Below, in pieces: positions 28,164 through 36,339 of a DNA stretch of 64,000 bases. Within the stretch, counting starts at the first letter, position 1. Every line of letters begins with the position of its first letter. Source of the DNA: DAHUYF01 sp963789275 (GTDB taxonomy: Bacteria > Pseudomonadota > Alphaproteobacteria > ATCC43930 > CGMCC-115725); the NCBI GenBank assembly GCA_963789275.1, contig CAWBKF010000025.1:1-64000 (forward strand), in the 5' to 3' direction. The translations under genes and the position numbers were made by a program. Below the pieces are notes generated by a model. It saw only the letters and a list, made by a program, of their open reading frames with translations. It did not search any database and had not been told where the DNA came from.

Positions 28164-28388
28164 ATGACGGAGGAAGCGCGGCGGCGGGACAGGATCATCG
28201 CCGTGTGCGGCCTGGCGGCGGCGCTCTTCAACCCGCCCTTGCTCGACCTCTTCAGCGGCGGCACCGTTCTGGGCTGGCCGCTGCTCTATGTCTACCTGTT
28301 CACCGCCTGGGCGGCGGTCATCGCCATCCTCGCCCTGGTGATCGAGCGCCGCCCCGGCACCGCCGACAGCGCCGAGGACGAAGACTGA
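28164..28388 (+). CDS. Small two-helix membrane protein next to the SLC5-kinase
   Basis: Product of 74 residues with two hydrophobic segments (about 11-30 and 36-60) and a charged tail. It has no motif I recognise. By position and topology it resembles the small subunits that accompany SLC5-type symporters, such as the DUF4212 and YjcH/DUF485 proteins, so it may be an accessory to the sensor's transporter domain. This is inferred only from context. It sits 3 bp after the response regulator and 2 bp before the kinase gene. Confidence 0.75.
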   Translation: MTEEARRRDRIIAVCGLAAALFNPPLLDLFSGGTVLGWPLLYVYLFTAWAAVIAILALVIERRPGTADSAEDED

Positions 28389-28390
28389 CG

Positions 28391-31111
28391 ATGATCAGCC
28401 CGCTCATCATCGCCGGCGTCGGCATCGGCTATCTGATCATCCTGTTCGCGCTCGCCTATACGGTCGACCGTCAGCCAGGCCAGGGCGCGCGCGCCATCAA
28501 CTCGAGCGTCGTCTACACCTTCTCGCTCGCGACATATTGCACGTCCTGGACCTTCTACGGCAGCGTCGGCCTCGCCTCCAAGGGCGGCATCGCGTTCCTG
28601 CCGATCTATCTCGGGCCGACGCTGGCCTTTTGCCTGGGCTGGGTGCTGCTGCGCAAGATGCTGCGGGTGAGCAAGGCTAACCGGATCACGTCGATCGCCT
28701 CGCTGGTCGCCTCGCGCTTCGGCAAGAGCTCCGGCCTGGGCGCGCTCGTGACGGTGGTGGCGACCATCGGCACGATGCCCTATCTGGCGCTGCAGCTCAA
28801 AGCGGTCTCCACCAGCTTCACCGTCTTGACGATGCCGCCGGAGCGGTTTCAGGACGCGCTCAACGCTCCCATTATCGGCGATGCCGGTCTGTGGGCCGCG
28901 ATACTGCTCACCCTCTTCGCGATGCTGTTCGGCAGCCGTAGCATCCAGCCGGGCGAGCACCATTACGGCATGGTCGCGGCCGTGGCCTTCGAATCGATGG
29001 TCAAGCTGTTGAGTCTCGTGGCGGTCGGGCTGTTCGCGGGATTCGGATTGTTCCACGGCTTCGGCGATCTCTTCCAGCGGGCCGTCGCCACGCCGGCGCT
29101 TGCGCCGCTGTTTCACTTTGACGGCGCCCCCGCCCGGTTGAACTGGGTGGTGCTCACGCTTCTGTCGTTGATGGCCAGCGTCTGCCTGCCGCGCCAATTC
29201 CAGGTGATGGTCGTCGAAAACGTCGACGAGCGCCACCTCGATCGGGCGATGTGGCTGTTTCCGCTTTACCTGCTGGCCATCAATCTGTTCGTCCTGCCGA
29301 TCGCGCTCGCCGGGCGCCTGATCCTGGCCGGCGACGCCGACCCCGACACTATCGTCCTGACGCTGCCCTTGTCGACCGGACATCCGTTGCTTGCCGTCGC
29401 CGTGTTCGTCGGCGGCCTGTCGGCCTCTGCCGGCATGATCATCGTTTCCACCACCGCGCTGAGCACCATGGCCTGTAATGATCTCGTGATGCCGGCCCTG
29501 CTGCGCCTTCGCCACCGGCAATTGGCGCGGCGACGGGACCTGATCCCGCTGCTGCTGACGATACGCCGCTGGGCGATGGTGGTGGTGATGGGCCTCGGCT
29601 ACATCTATATGCGCTATGTCGGCGAAGAATATCCGCTGGTGTCGATCGGCCTCGTGTCGTTCGACGCCGTCGTCCAGATCTTCCCTGCGATCGTGTTGGG
29701 GTTGTTCTGGCGCCGCGTCACGCGCCTGGGCGCCTTGGCCGGAATCGCCTCGGGCTTCGCCGTTTGGACCTACACGCTGCTGTTGCCCTCGATCGTCAAT
29801 TCGGGACTCTTCTCGGGCAGTTTCGTCGCCTACGGACCGTTCGGCATTGCGGCGCTGAAACCTTATGCGCTGTTCGGCCTGACCGGGCTCGACCCCGCGG
29901 CGCACAGCCTGTTCTGGTCGATGCTGGTCAATTTCGGCGCGATGATAGCCATCTCGGTCTGGTCGCGGCAGAGCCCCGTCGAGCGCGCGCAGGCGGCGCT
30001 CTTCATCGACGTGTTCGGCGGCGCGGAGGCGGCGCAATTGTGGAAGCGCACGGCGGCGCTTCCGGCGTTGCGCACGCTGGTCGGACGGTTCCTCGGCCAT
30101 CGCCAGGCCGAGGTCGCCTTCTTGAACGATGCCCGGCGACGGGGTCTCGATCCCGCCCGCGACGAGGCCGACGCCGAGATGGTGCTCTATGCCGAGGGCC
30201 TGCTGGCCGGCGCGATCGGCAGCGCCTCGGCGCGCGTCCTGGTCGCCTCCATGGTCAAGGAAGAGCCGCTGGGCATCGACGAGGTCATGCGCATCCTCGA
30301 CGAGACGTCGCGCCTGATCGAGGTCAACCGCCAGCTCGAGGAGAAGTCGCGCGCACTGGAGGCGGCGGGGATGGCGCTGCGCCAGGCGAACGAGCGGCTG
30401 CAGGAGCTGGACCGCCTGAAGGACGAATTCGTCTCGACGGTCAATCACGAGCTGCGCACGCCGCTGACCTCGATCCGGTCGTTTTCGGAGATCCTGCGCG
30501 ACAATCCGGAGCTCGATTCCGAGCGCCGCGGCGAGTTCTACCGGATCATCATCCGCGAGGCCGAACGCCTGACCCGCCTCATCAACCAGATGCTCGATCT
30601 CGCCCAGATACAGTCAGGCCAGATCGCCACGGTGGTGGCCCCGGTGGACCTGCTCGGCGTCGTGAATGACGCCACCGCGGCGACCAGCCAGCTCTTGCGC
30701 GAGAAAGGGGTCGCTGTCACGGTGACGCCGCTCGCGGCGCCCATAGTGGCGCTGGCGGACCGCGATCTCCTGATGCAGGTCGTGCTGAACCTGCTGTCGA
30801 ACGCCGTGAAATTCTGCCCGGGCGGCCGCGGCCGGGTGACGGTGTCGCTCGGCGCACCTCAGGCCGACTGGGTCGAGCTCGCCGTGGCGGATAACGGCCC
30901 CGGCGTGGTGCCCGACCTGCGGGAGGCCGTGTTCGAGCGCTTCCGCCAAGGGGGCGATGCCGCCAGCGGCAAGCCCGCCGGTTCGGGCCTCGGCCTGACG
31001 ATCTGCCGCATCATCATCGAACGGCTGGGCGGCGCGATCTGGGTCGATGACGGGCCCGAGGGGGGCGCCCGGTTCCGGGTGCGGTTGCCGGCGGCGCGGG
31101 CGCGCGGCTGA
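28391..31111 (+). CDS. SLC5 symporter-STAC-histidine kinase fusion
   Basis: Sensor kinase of 906 residues. Residues about 1-560 are a sodium/solute-symporter-like domain with around 13 hydrophobic helices (TFSLATYCTSWTFYGSVG near the start). About 620-680 is a STAC linker (YAEGLLAGAIGSASARVLV and MVKEEPLGIDEVMRILDE). A coiled coil precedes the HisKA box VSTVNHELRTPLTSIRSFSE, and the ATPase end has NLLSNAVKFC, DNGPGV and GSGLGLTICR. The organisation is that of CbrA-type kinases, where transport or binding by the SLC5 part may control signalling. The ATG at 28391 follows the small membrane gene by 2 bp. Confidence 0.92.
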   Translation: MISPLIIAGVGIGYLIILFALAYTVDRQPGQGARAINSSVVYTFSLATYCTSWTFYGSVGLASKGGIAFLPIYLGPTLAFCLGWVLLRKMLRVSKANRITSIASLVASRFGKSSGLGALVTVVATIGTMPYLALQLKAVSTSFTVLTMPPERFQDALNAPIIGDAGLWAAILLTLFAMLFGSRSIQPGEHHYGMVAAVAFESMVKLLSLVAVGLFAGFGLFHGFGDLFQRAVATPALAPLFHFDGAPARLNWVVLTLLSLMASVCLPRQFQVMVVENVDERHLDRAMWLFPLYLLAINLFVLPIALAGRLILAGDADPDTIVLTLPLSTGHPLLAVAVFVGGLSASAGMIIVSTTALSTMACNDLVMPALLRLRHRQLARRRDLIPLLLTIRRWAMVVVMGLGYIYMRYVGEEYPLVSIGLVSFDAVVQIFPAIVLGLFWRRVTRLGALAGIASGFAVWTYTLLLPSIVNSGLFSGSFVAYGPFGIAALKPYALFGLTGLDPAAHSLFWSMLVNFGAMIAISVWSRQSPVERAQAALFIDVFGGAEAAQLWKRTAALPALRTLVGRFLGHRQAEVAFLNDARRRGLDPARDEADAEMVLYAEGLLAGAIGSASARVLVASMVKEEPLGIDEVMRILDETSRLIEVNRQLEEKSRALEAAGMALRQANERLQELDRLKDEFVSTVNHELRTPLTSIRSFSEILRDNPELDSERRGEFYRIIIREAERLTRLINQMLDLAQIQSGQIATVVAPVDLLGVVNDATAATSQLLREKGVAVTVTPLAAPIVALADRDLLMQVVLNLLSNAVKFCPGGRGRVTVSLGAPQADWVELAVADNGPGVVPDLREAVFERFRQGGDAASGKPAGSGLGLTICRIIIERLGGAIWVDDGPEGGARFRVRLPAARARG

Positions 31112-31129
31112 CTGCGGTGCCCGAGCCGG

Positions 31130-31828
31130 TCACACGCCGACGTAGCGGGCCAAAATCTCCGGCGCGGCCTTGAGATCGGCGACCCGGCCGTCATAGACGA
31201 TGTGGCCGTTGTTGATGATGTAGGCGCGATGGGCGATCGCCATCGCCGCGACCACGTTCTGTTCGACCACGACGATCGTCTGGCCCTGCTCCGCGAGGGC
31301 GCGGCACACGGCCATCAGGTCGCGCACGATGATCGGCGCCAGCCCTTCGAAGGGCTCATCGAGCAGAATGATCCTGGGATTGCGGATCAAGGCGCGAGCG
31401 ATGGCGAGCATCTGCTGTTCGCCGCCCGACAGATCGGTGCCACGGCTGCGGCGCCGCTCCGCCAGCTTGGGAAAAGTCTCGTAGATGCGCGCCAGCGGCC
31501 ATCGCGCCGGCGCCGTGATCATCGCGAGCTCGAGGTTTTCCTGCACGCTCAAACTGCCGAAGATGCGCCGCTCCTCCGGCACCAGCTGAACGCCGCGACG
31601 CGCGATGGCAAAGGGCGGCAGCCCCGCGATGGCCTCCCCCTCGAGGCGGATCGAGCCGGAGTGCGGCGTCACAACGCCCATGATGCTGTTCAAGGTCGTG
31701 GTCTTGCCGGCGCCGTTGCGGCCAAGCAGCGCCACGACCTCGCGCTCCTCCACGCGCATCGCCACGTCGAAGAGAATGTGCGAATCACCGTAATAGCTGT
31801 TGAGACCCTCGACCTCGAGGAGGCTCAT
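31130..31828 (-). CDS. livF: Branched-chain amino acid/amide ABC transporter ATP-binding protein LivF (cluster 1)
   Basis: ABC ATPase of 232 residues. Walker A is GRNGAGKTTTLNSI, the signature LSGGEQQMLAIARAL, and Walker B ILLDEPFEGLAP; the switch His lies at the HRAYIINNGHI block. The length and the FGSLSVQENLELAM region are LivF-like. Its ATG overlaps the stop of the livM-livG fusion by 4 bp, so it is the last gene of the cluster. Confidence 0.92.
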   Translation of the reverse strand: MSLLEVEGLNSYYGDSHILFDVAMRVEEREVVALLGRNGAGKTTTLNSIMGVVTPHSGSIRLEGEAIAGLPPFAIARRGVQLVPEERRIFGSLSVQENLELAMITAPARWPLARIYETFPKLAERRRSRGTDLSGGEQQMLAIARALIRNPRIILLDEPFEGLAPIIVRDLMAVCRALAEQGQTIVVVEQNVVAAMAIAHRAYIINNGHIVYDGRVADLKAAPEILARYVGV

Positions 31829-33663
31829 GACGCATGCACCCCGCCGAGATACGCTTCCTGAACCCGATCGTTGCCTTGAATCTCTTCGGGCGTGCCCTCG
31901 GCAAGAACGCGGCCTTCGTAGAGAACCGTGATTCGTTCGGCGAGATCGAACACCGCGTCCATGTCGTGCTCGACGAGCACGAGCGTGCGTCCCCGGCGAA
32001 TGGTCTTGAGCAGGCGAATTGTATCGAGCCGCTCCTGCGGGCTCATGCCTGCCAATGGCTCGTCCAGCAGCAAGACGCTCGGGGCGGTGGCGAGCGCGAG
32101 GCCGATCTCGAGCCGACGCTTCTCGCCATAGGCAAGATCGGCCACGGGAACGTCGGCGCGCATGGTCAGGTCGACGAGGCTCAGCGTCTCATCGACGTCA
32201 TCGTGCAGACCGGGCACGCGGTCGATGTGACGGAGAAGATCGAGCCGAAACGGCCCGCGCGTTTCTGCCAGGGCCGAAATCAACAGGTTCTGGCGCACCG
32301 TGAGCTTCGAGAACAGCTGGTTGATCTGGTAGCTCTTGGACATGCCGGATTGACAGACGTCGGTGACGCCTTCGCGGGTAATCTCGCGGCCCCTGAAGAA
32401 GATCTGCCCTGAGCTGGGGATGACCTCGCCGGTGAGCATCTTGAAGAACGTGCTCTTGCCCGCGCCATTGGGACCAATCACGCCGCGCAACTCACCCTCT
32501 TGAACGGCAAAGGTGATATCGCTGTTCGCCACCAGCCCGTCATAGCGCTTGCTGAGGCCGCGTGCCTCGAGAATCGGCGACCCCTCAGCCACAGCGGGGC
32601 GACGGGGCGCCGCTTGCTCCCGACGCGACCTGGCTTCGCCGCGCGGGTGCGACCGCGGCAGCGCCGGCAACCGGCCGGACGCAGCTCTCGATGGCCATTT
32701 GCGGGCCAGGTCGGCAACCGCGCCCACGACGCCGCGGCGCAGCAGGACGACCAGGGCGACGAAGATGAGCCCGAGGCCCAATTTCCAGGCCGCGCCGAGC
32801 CCGAAGGTGAACTGCAAGAGATCCTGAAGCGAGAGCCAGATGGCGGCGCCCACGAGCGGCCCGAACAGGGTGCCGGCGCCGCCGATCACGGTCTGCATGA
32901 TCAGCTGGCCCGAGGTATCGAAGGTGAATGCCTCGGGCGGCATGTAGCCTTGCAGGACGCCGAGCAGGCCGCCGGCGAGACCGGCATAGGCCGCGGCAAT
33001 CGCGAATACCGTCAGCTTGTAGCGCTGGATGTCGTGCCCGACCGCAGCGGCGCGCTGCGGATTGTCACGGATTGCCGTGAGGATGTGGCCGAACGGGGAC
33101 AGCGCAATCTGTCGCGCGACCGCCAAGCCGAGCACGAATATCACGGCAAGAAACGCGTACATCGGCCAGCCCGAGGTGAGATGATAGGAGAAAGCACCGA
33201 AGCCAAATGTCGGGGCGGGAACACCGGGCAAGCCGTTTTCACCGCCGGTCCAATCGGAGAGCGGCGAGTTCTCGAGAAAGAAAAACATTTCGGCGATGGC
33301 GACGGTAATCATGGCGAAGTAGATGCCGGTTCGGCGCAGCGCGACCATACCGACGGCGACGCCGACGATTGCCGCGCCCACGGTTCCCAGCAGCAGGGCA
33401 AGCAATACATTGCCGATCAGCCCGGCCGTCAGCAGATAAGCCGCAATGAACCCGCCCGTGCCGAAGAACGCAGCTTGGCCGAACGACAGCAGTCCCGTGA
33501 AGCCGAACAACAGATCGAAGCCGAGCCCGAAGACACCCCAGATCAGTATCCGGCCCAGCGTATCCGCATTCGCGCCGATCGCCGGCCCGATCAGCGGCGC
33601 AACGATCAGCGCCAGTATCGTCAGGGCCTCGGGCGCCCACCGGCTCCCGGCCCCCGCGGCCAT
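31825..33663 (-). CDS. LivM permease-LivG ATPase fusion (cluster 1)
   Basis: One 612-residue protein combining two transporter subunits. The N-terminal part (about 1-300) is LivM-like, with GLGFDLLFGFTGLLSFGQAA and the cytoplasmic loop ILTAIRDNPQRAAAVG. An Arg/Ala/Pro-rich linker follows. The C-terminal part (about 340-612) is a LivG ATPase with Walker A GPNGAGKSTFFKML and DEPLAGMSPQE. The start is ATG 33663, or GTG 33675 overlapping the livH stop; the frame continues to 34302, but that portion is a shadow of livH. Fusing permease and ATPase fixes their stoichiometry. The second transporter in this window has the same fusion. Confidence 0.9.
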   Translation of the reverse strand: MAAGAGSRWAPEALTILALIVAPLIGPAIGANADTLGRILIWGVFGLGFDLLFGFTGLLSFGQAAFFGTGGFIAAYLLTAGLIGNVLLALLLGTVGAAIVGVAVGMVALRRTGIYFAMITVAIAEMFFFLENSPLSDWTGGENGLPGVPAPTFGFGAFSYHLTSGWPMYAFLAVIFVLGLAVARQIALSPFGHILTAIRDNPQRAAAVGHDIQRYKLTVFAIAAAYAGLAGGLLGVLQGYMPPEAFTFDTSGQLIMQTVIGGAGTLFGPLVGAAIWLSLQDLLQFTFGLGAAWKLGLGLIFVALVVLLRRGVVGAVADLARKWPSRAASGRLPALPRSHPRGEARSRREQAAPRRPAVAEGSPILEARGLSKRYDGLVANSDITFAVQEGELRGVIGPNGAGKSTFFKMLTGEVIPSSGQIFFRGREITREGVTDVCQSGMSKSYQINQLFSKLTVRQNLLISALAETRGPFRLDLLRHIDRVPGLHDDVDETLSLVDLTMRADVPVADLAYGEKRRLEIGLALATAPSVLLLDEPLAGMSPQERLDTIRLLKTIRRGRTLVLVEHDMDAVFDLAERITVLYEGRVLAEGTPEEIQGNDRVQEAYLGGVHAS

Positions 33664-33671
33664 GCGGCCGC

Positions 33672-34547
33672 TCACTCGCGCCCCCGAACGCCCAGCAGGC
33701 CCTGGGGACGAACCACCAGGACGACGGTCATGATCGCGAACAGCATCACCTGGGAATAGCTCGGATCGAACATCGAGGTGAGGCTGAGGATTTCGCCGGC
33801 GAGCAGGCCACCAACGATCGCGCCGAAGAACGACCCCACGCCGCCGATGACCACGACCACAAAGGTTTCGACCAGAATGGTGTCGCCCATATCCGGCGTC
33901 AGCGATACCACGGGCGCGTTGATGATTCCGGCATAGCCCGCAGCCATCGCGCCGATGCCGAAAACGATGAGAAACACCCGGTACACGTTGATGCCGAGGA
34001 TATTGACCATCGTCGCATCTTCGATGCCGGCGCGGACCACCATGCCGATGCGGGTGCGGTAGAGCACCAGGTAGAGCACCAGCAAGCTCGCCGCGGCGAT
34101 GCCCATCACCACGATGCGGTATGTCGGATAGATCAGGAAGCCCATCGGCGTGATGCCGGCTGCCCAGGAGGGCGGCGGCACCTGCTTGGACAGGCTGCCG
34201 AACGTCAAGCGCACGAGCTCGACGATGACGATGCCGAGACCGAACGTCAGCAGGATCTGATCCTCCGCCGCCCGGTGGTAGAACCGGCGGATGATGCTCC
34301 ATTCAAGCACCAATCCGACGACCAGCACGAAGACGGCGCCGGCCACCACGGCGATCAGAAACGATCCCGTGGCGTCGTAGGCGACGTAGCCGGCATAGCC
34401 TCCCAGCATGAACATGGCACCGTGCGCGAGATTGAGCACGCCCAACGTGCCATAAATGATGGTCAGCCCGGCGCTGATGAGAGCGAGCAGCGTGCCCGTC
34501 GCCAGCCCATTGAACAATTGCGAGACAAAGTTAGACCAGGTGATCAT
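33672..34547 (-). CDS. livH: Branched-chain amino acid/amide ABC transporter permease LivH (cluster 1)
   Basis: Inner-membrane permease of 291 residues with about eight hydrophobic helices. The typical LivH region ISAGLTIIYGTLGVLNLAHG is near the N-terminus, and the coupling region is MVVRAGIEDATMVNILGIN; it ends with VLVVRPQGLLGVRGRE. Start 34547 (MITWSNFVSQLFNGLATG) is chosen over 34628, which adds a Pro/Arg-rich stretch with no family similarity. Order in transcription is substrate-binding protein, livH, livM-livG, livF. Confidence 0.92.
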   Translation of the reverse strand: MITWSNFVSQLFNGLATGTLLALISAGLTIIYGTLGVLNLAHGAMFMLGGYAGYVAYDATGSFLIAVVAGAVFVLVVGLVLEWSIIRRFYHRAAEDQILLTFGLGIVIVELVRLTFGSLSKQVPPPSWAAGITPMGFLIYPTYRIVVMGIAAASLLVLYLVLYRTRIGMVVRAGIEDATMVNILGINVYRVFLIVFGIGAMAAGYAGIINAPVVSLTPDMGDTILVETFVVVVIGGVGSFFGAIVGGLLAGEILSLTSMFDPSYSQVMLFAIMTVVLVVRPQGLLGVRGRE

Positions 34548-34683
34548 GGGGACCGGAGGCTGGGGAGATATCGCGCGTGGCGGCGGCTGGTGTGACGTCG
34601 CAGGCAGCCGTAGCTGCCTGCGCGTCACAGCCGGTATATCCGTCAGACGGATTAGGCATCCCTAACCCGCCGCGCCACGATCC

Positions 34684-36040
34684 TCAGGTGGCGGCGCCGA
34701 GGTGGCAATCGAACGCGTCCGGCGCCTGCATGAGGGGGGCGCCGGGGACGACCTCGACGATGTCCCAAAAATCTTCTGCATTCTCCATGTCGTGGGGCTT
34801 CTTGCCGCGAACGACGATCACCGGCCGGACGAGCTGATGATCGGCCGCGCGGAAATAGACCTCGCCTACCGTGGAGTCGTTATGGTTGCCGGCCTCGAAC
34901 GCCTTGATCACTTCCGGCGGATAGAAGGTGCCGGCGCGCTCCACGGCATCGGCCCACAGGGCAATGCTCATATAGCCATTGTTGGCGCCCCATTCGGGCT
35001 TATAGCCGTATTTCTTGCTGAACTCCGCGACGAACATCTTGGCCAGCGGATATTTGTCTTCCAGCGTCCACCAGAAATCGGTGGCAGCATAGACGCCTTG
35101 CATGACGTCCGCCCCGACCTCTTTCGCAAGGAAGGGCACCTGATAGGGAATCACCAGCTTCTGCTTGGCGAGAATGCCGAACTGCTTGGCCTGTTGGATG
35201 GACAAAACCGCGTCGTGACCCCAGTTCACGTTGATCAACACGTCGGCGCCCGAATTGGCGACGTTGAGCAGGTATGAGCTGTAGTCCGGCGCGCCGAGCG
35301 GCGCGACCTGGTTGGTTGCCGTCGTCCAGCCGCCGTTCTTGCCAAGAAAGTCTTCCATCGCTTTCTGAACGGTATGGCCATAGGTGTAATCCGGCGTCAG
35401 GTAGGCTGCCTTCTTGTTCTTGCCCATGCTCTTGAGCAACACCGGACCGATCGCGGCGGCGGCCGTCTGGCCGTAGAAGCACTGGCGGAAGCCGTAGCGA
35501 ACGCAATCCTTGCCGGTGGTGTCGTTGGAACCGGAGATGCCGGTGACGTAGAGCACGTGCTGTTGCTGCGCCAGGTGGTTGAGCGCGACCGCGACAGCGC
35601 TCGAGGTCGAGCCGGTCATCAGAACGGCCTTGTTGTCGCTGATGAACTTCGTCTGTTCCTCGACCGCGGTGTTCGGCTTGGCGCCGGAATCGGCGACGCC
35701 ATACTTCACTTCCTTGCCGAGCACGCCCTTGCTCGTCTTGGGCGAGATCTTCTTGATCAGGGGATTGCCGCTGTTGATGTGCTCGACCGCGAGCATCCAG
35801 CCCTTGAGCTCGTCCTCGCCCTGGAGGGCGTAGGTGCCCGTTCGCGGGCGGCGTCATCCCGATGAACACCGAGGAACCGGATGAACCCTCCGGCCAAGTC
35901 CCGAGCGGCGGATAATTCTCGGCGGCGAAAATGGGCATGGCCATGGTCGGCGTCAGCATGGCGCTGCCGACAGCCGCCGCGCCCGCCTTCAGCACGCCAC
36001 GGCGCGACAAGCGCCCGATATCGGTCAGTGATGTCTCCAT
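34684..36040 (-). pseudogene. Tat-exported ABC transporter substrate-binding protein (cluster 1), frameshifted
   Basis: Periplasmic binding protein of about 452 residues. A Tat signal (LSRRGVLKAGAAAVGSAML) leads into SVFIGMTPP. An extra G near 35838 then shifts the frame; removing it gives PANGTYALQGEDELKGWM. The rest reads NSGADVLINVNWGHDAVLS and is LivK/urea-amide-binding-like. Length is 3n+1. RBS GGGAGG precedes the ATG at 36040. The ligand is probably an amino acid or short amide, which I cannot specify. If the frameshift is real, cluster 1 has lost its binding protein. Confidence 0.85.
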
Positions 36041-36339
36041 CGCCTTACCTCCCTCGCTTCTGGTTGAACCGTCCGATGCTTTGGGGAGGCCGTTCTTGGG
36101 CATCGCCACCAACCGATGCTCGAAGCGATCGACCATGGCCCGCGATCCGTCGCAGAAACTGCGCGAAGGATGATTCCGCGACGGCGTGCAGTTTTCCTTC
36201 AGGCCGCGGGCGCGATGGCGGATGACGGCAACGTCGACCTCCCTACAGGTCTTTTGGTTCGTTTCCTTGGGGACATCAGACGCCAGCGGCATTAAGGCAT
36301 CATTAGCCCAACCTTAAGGCAACCTTAGGGGGCGCAGGC
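36041..36339. other. Intergenic region at the left edge of the nuclease-transposase island
   Basis: 299 bp between the leftward binding-protein gene and the rightward nuclease-transposase gene. It contains two direct TTAAGGCA repeats near 36293-36327 (CATTAAGGCATC and CCTTAAGGCAACC). I could not find matching inverted repeats at the other side of the island, so transposon ends are not defined. Confidence 0.4.

Noticed and set aside
28292..30448. 718-codon open frame opposite the SLC5-kinase gene
   Set aside because: Antisense to a conserved gene, low-complexity composition, no domain or ribosome-binding site.
33675..34302. N-terminal extension of the first livM-livG fusion
   Set aside because: This part is the shadow of livH; real LivM similarity starts near 33663.
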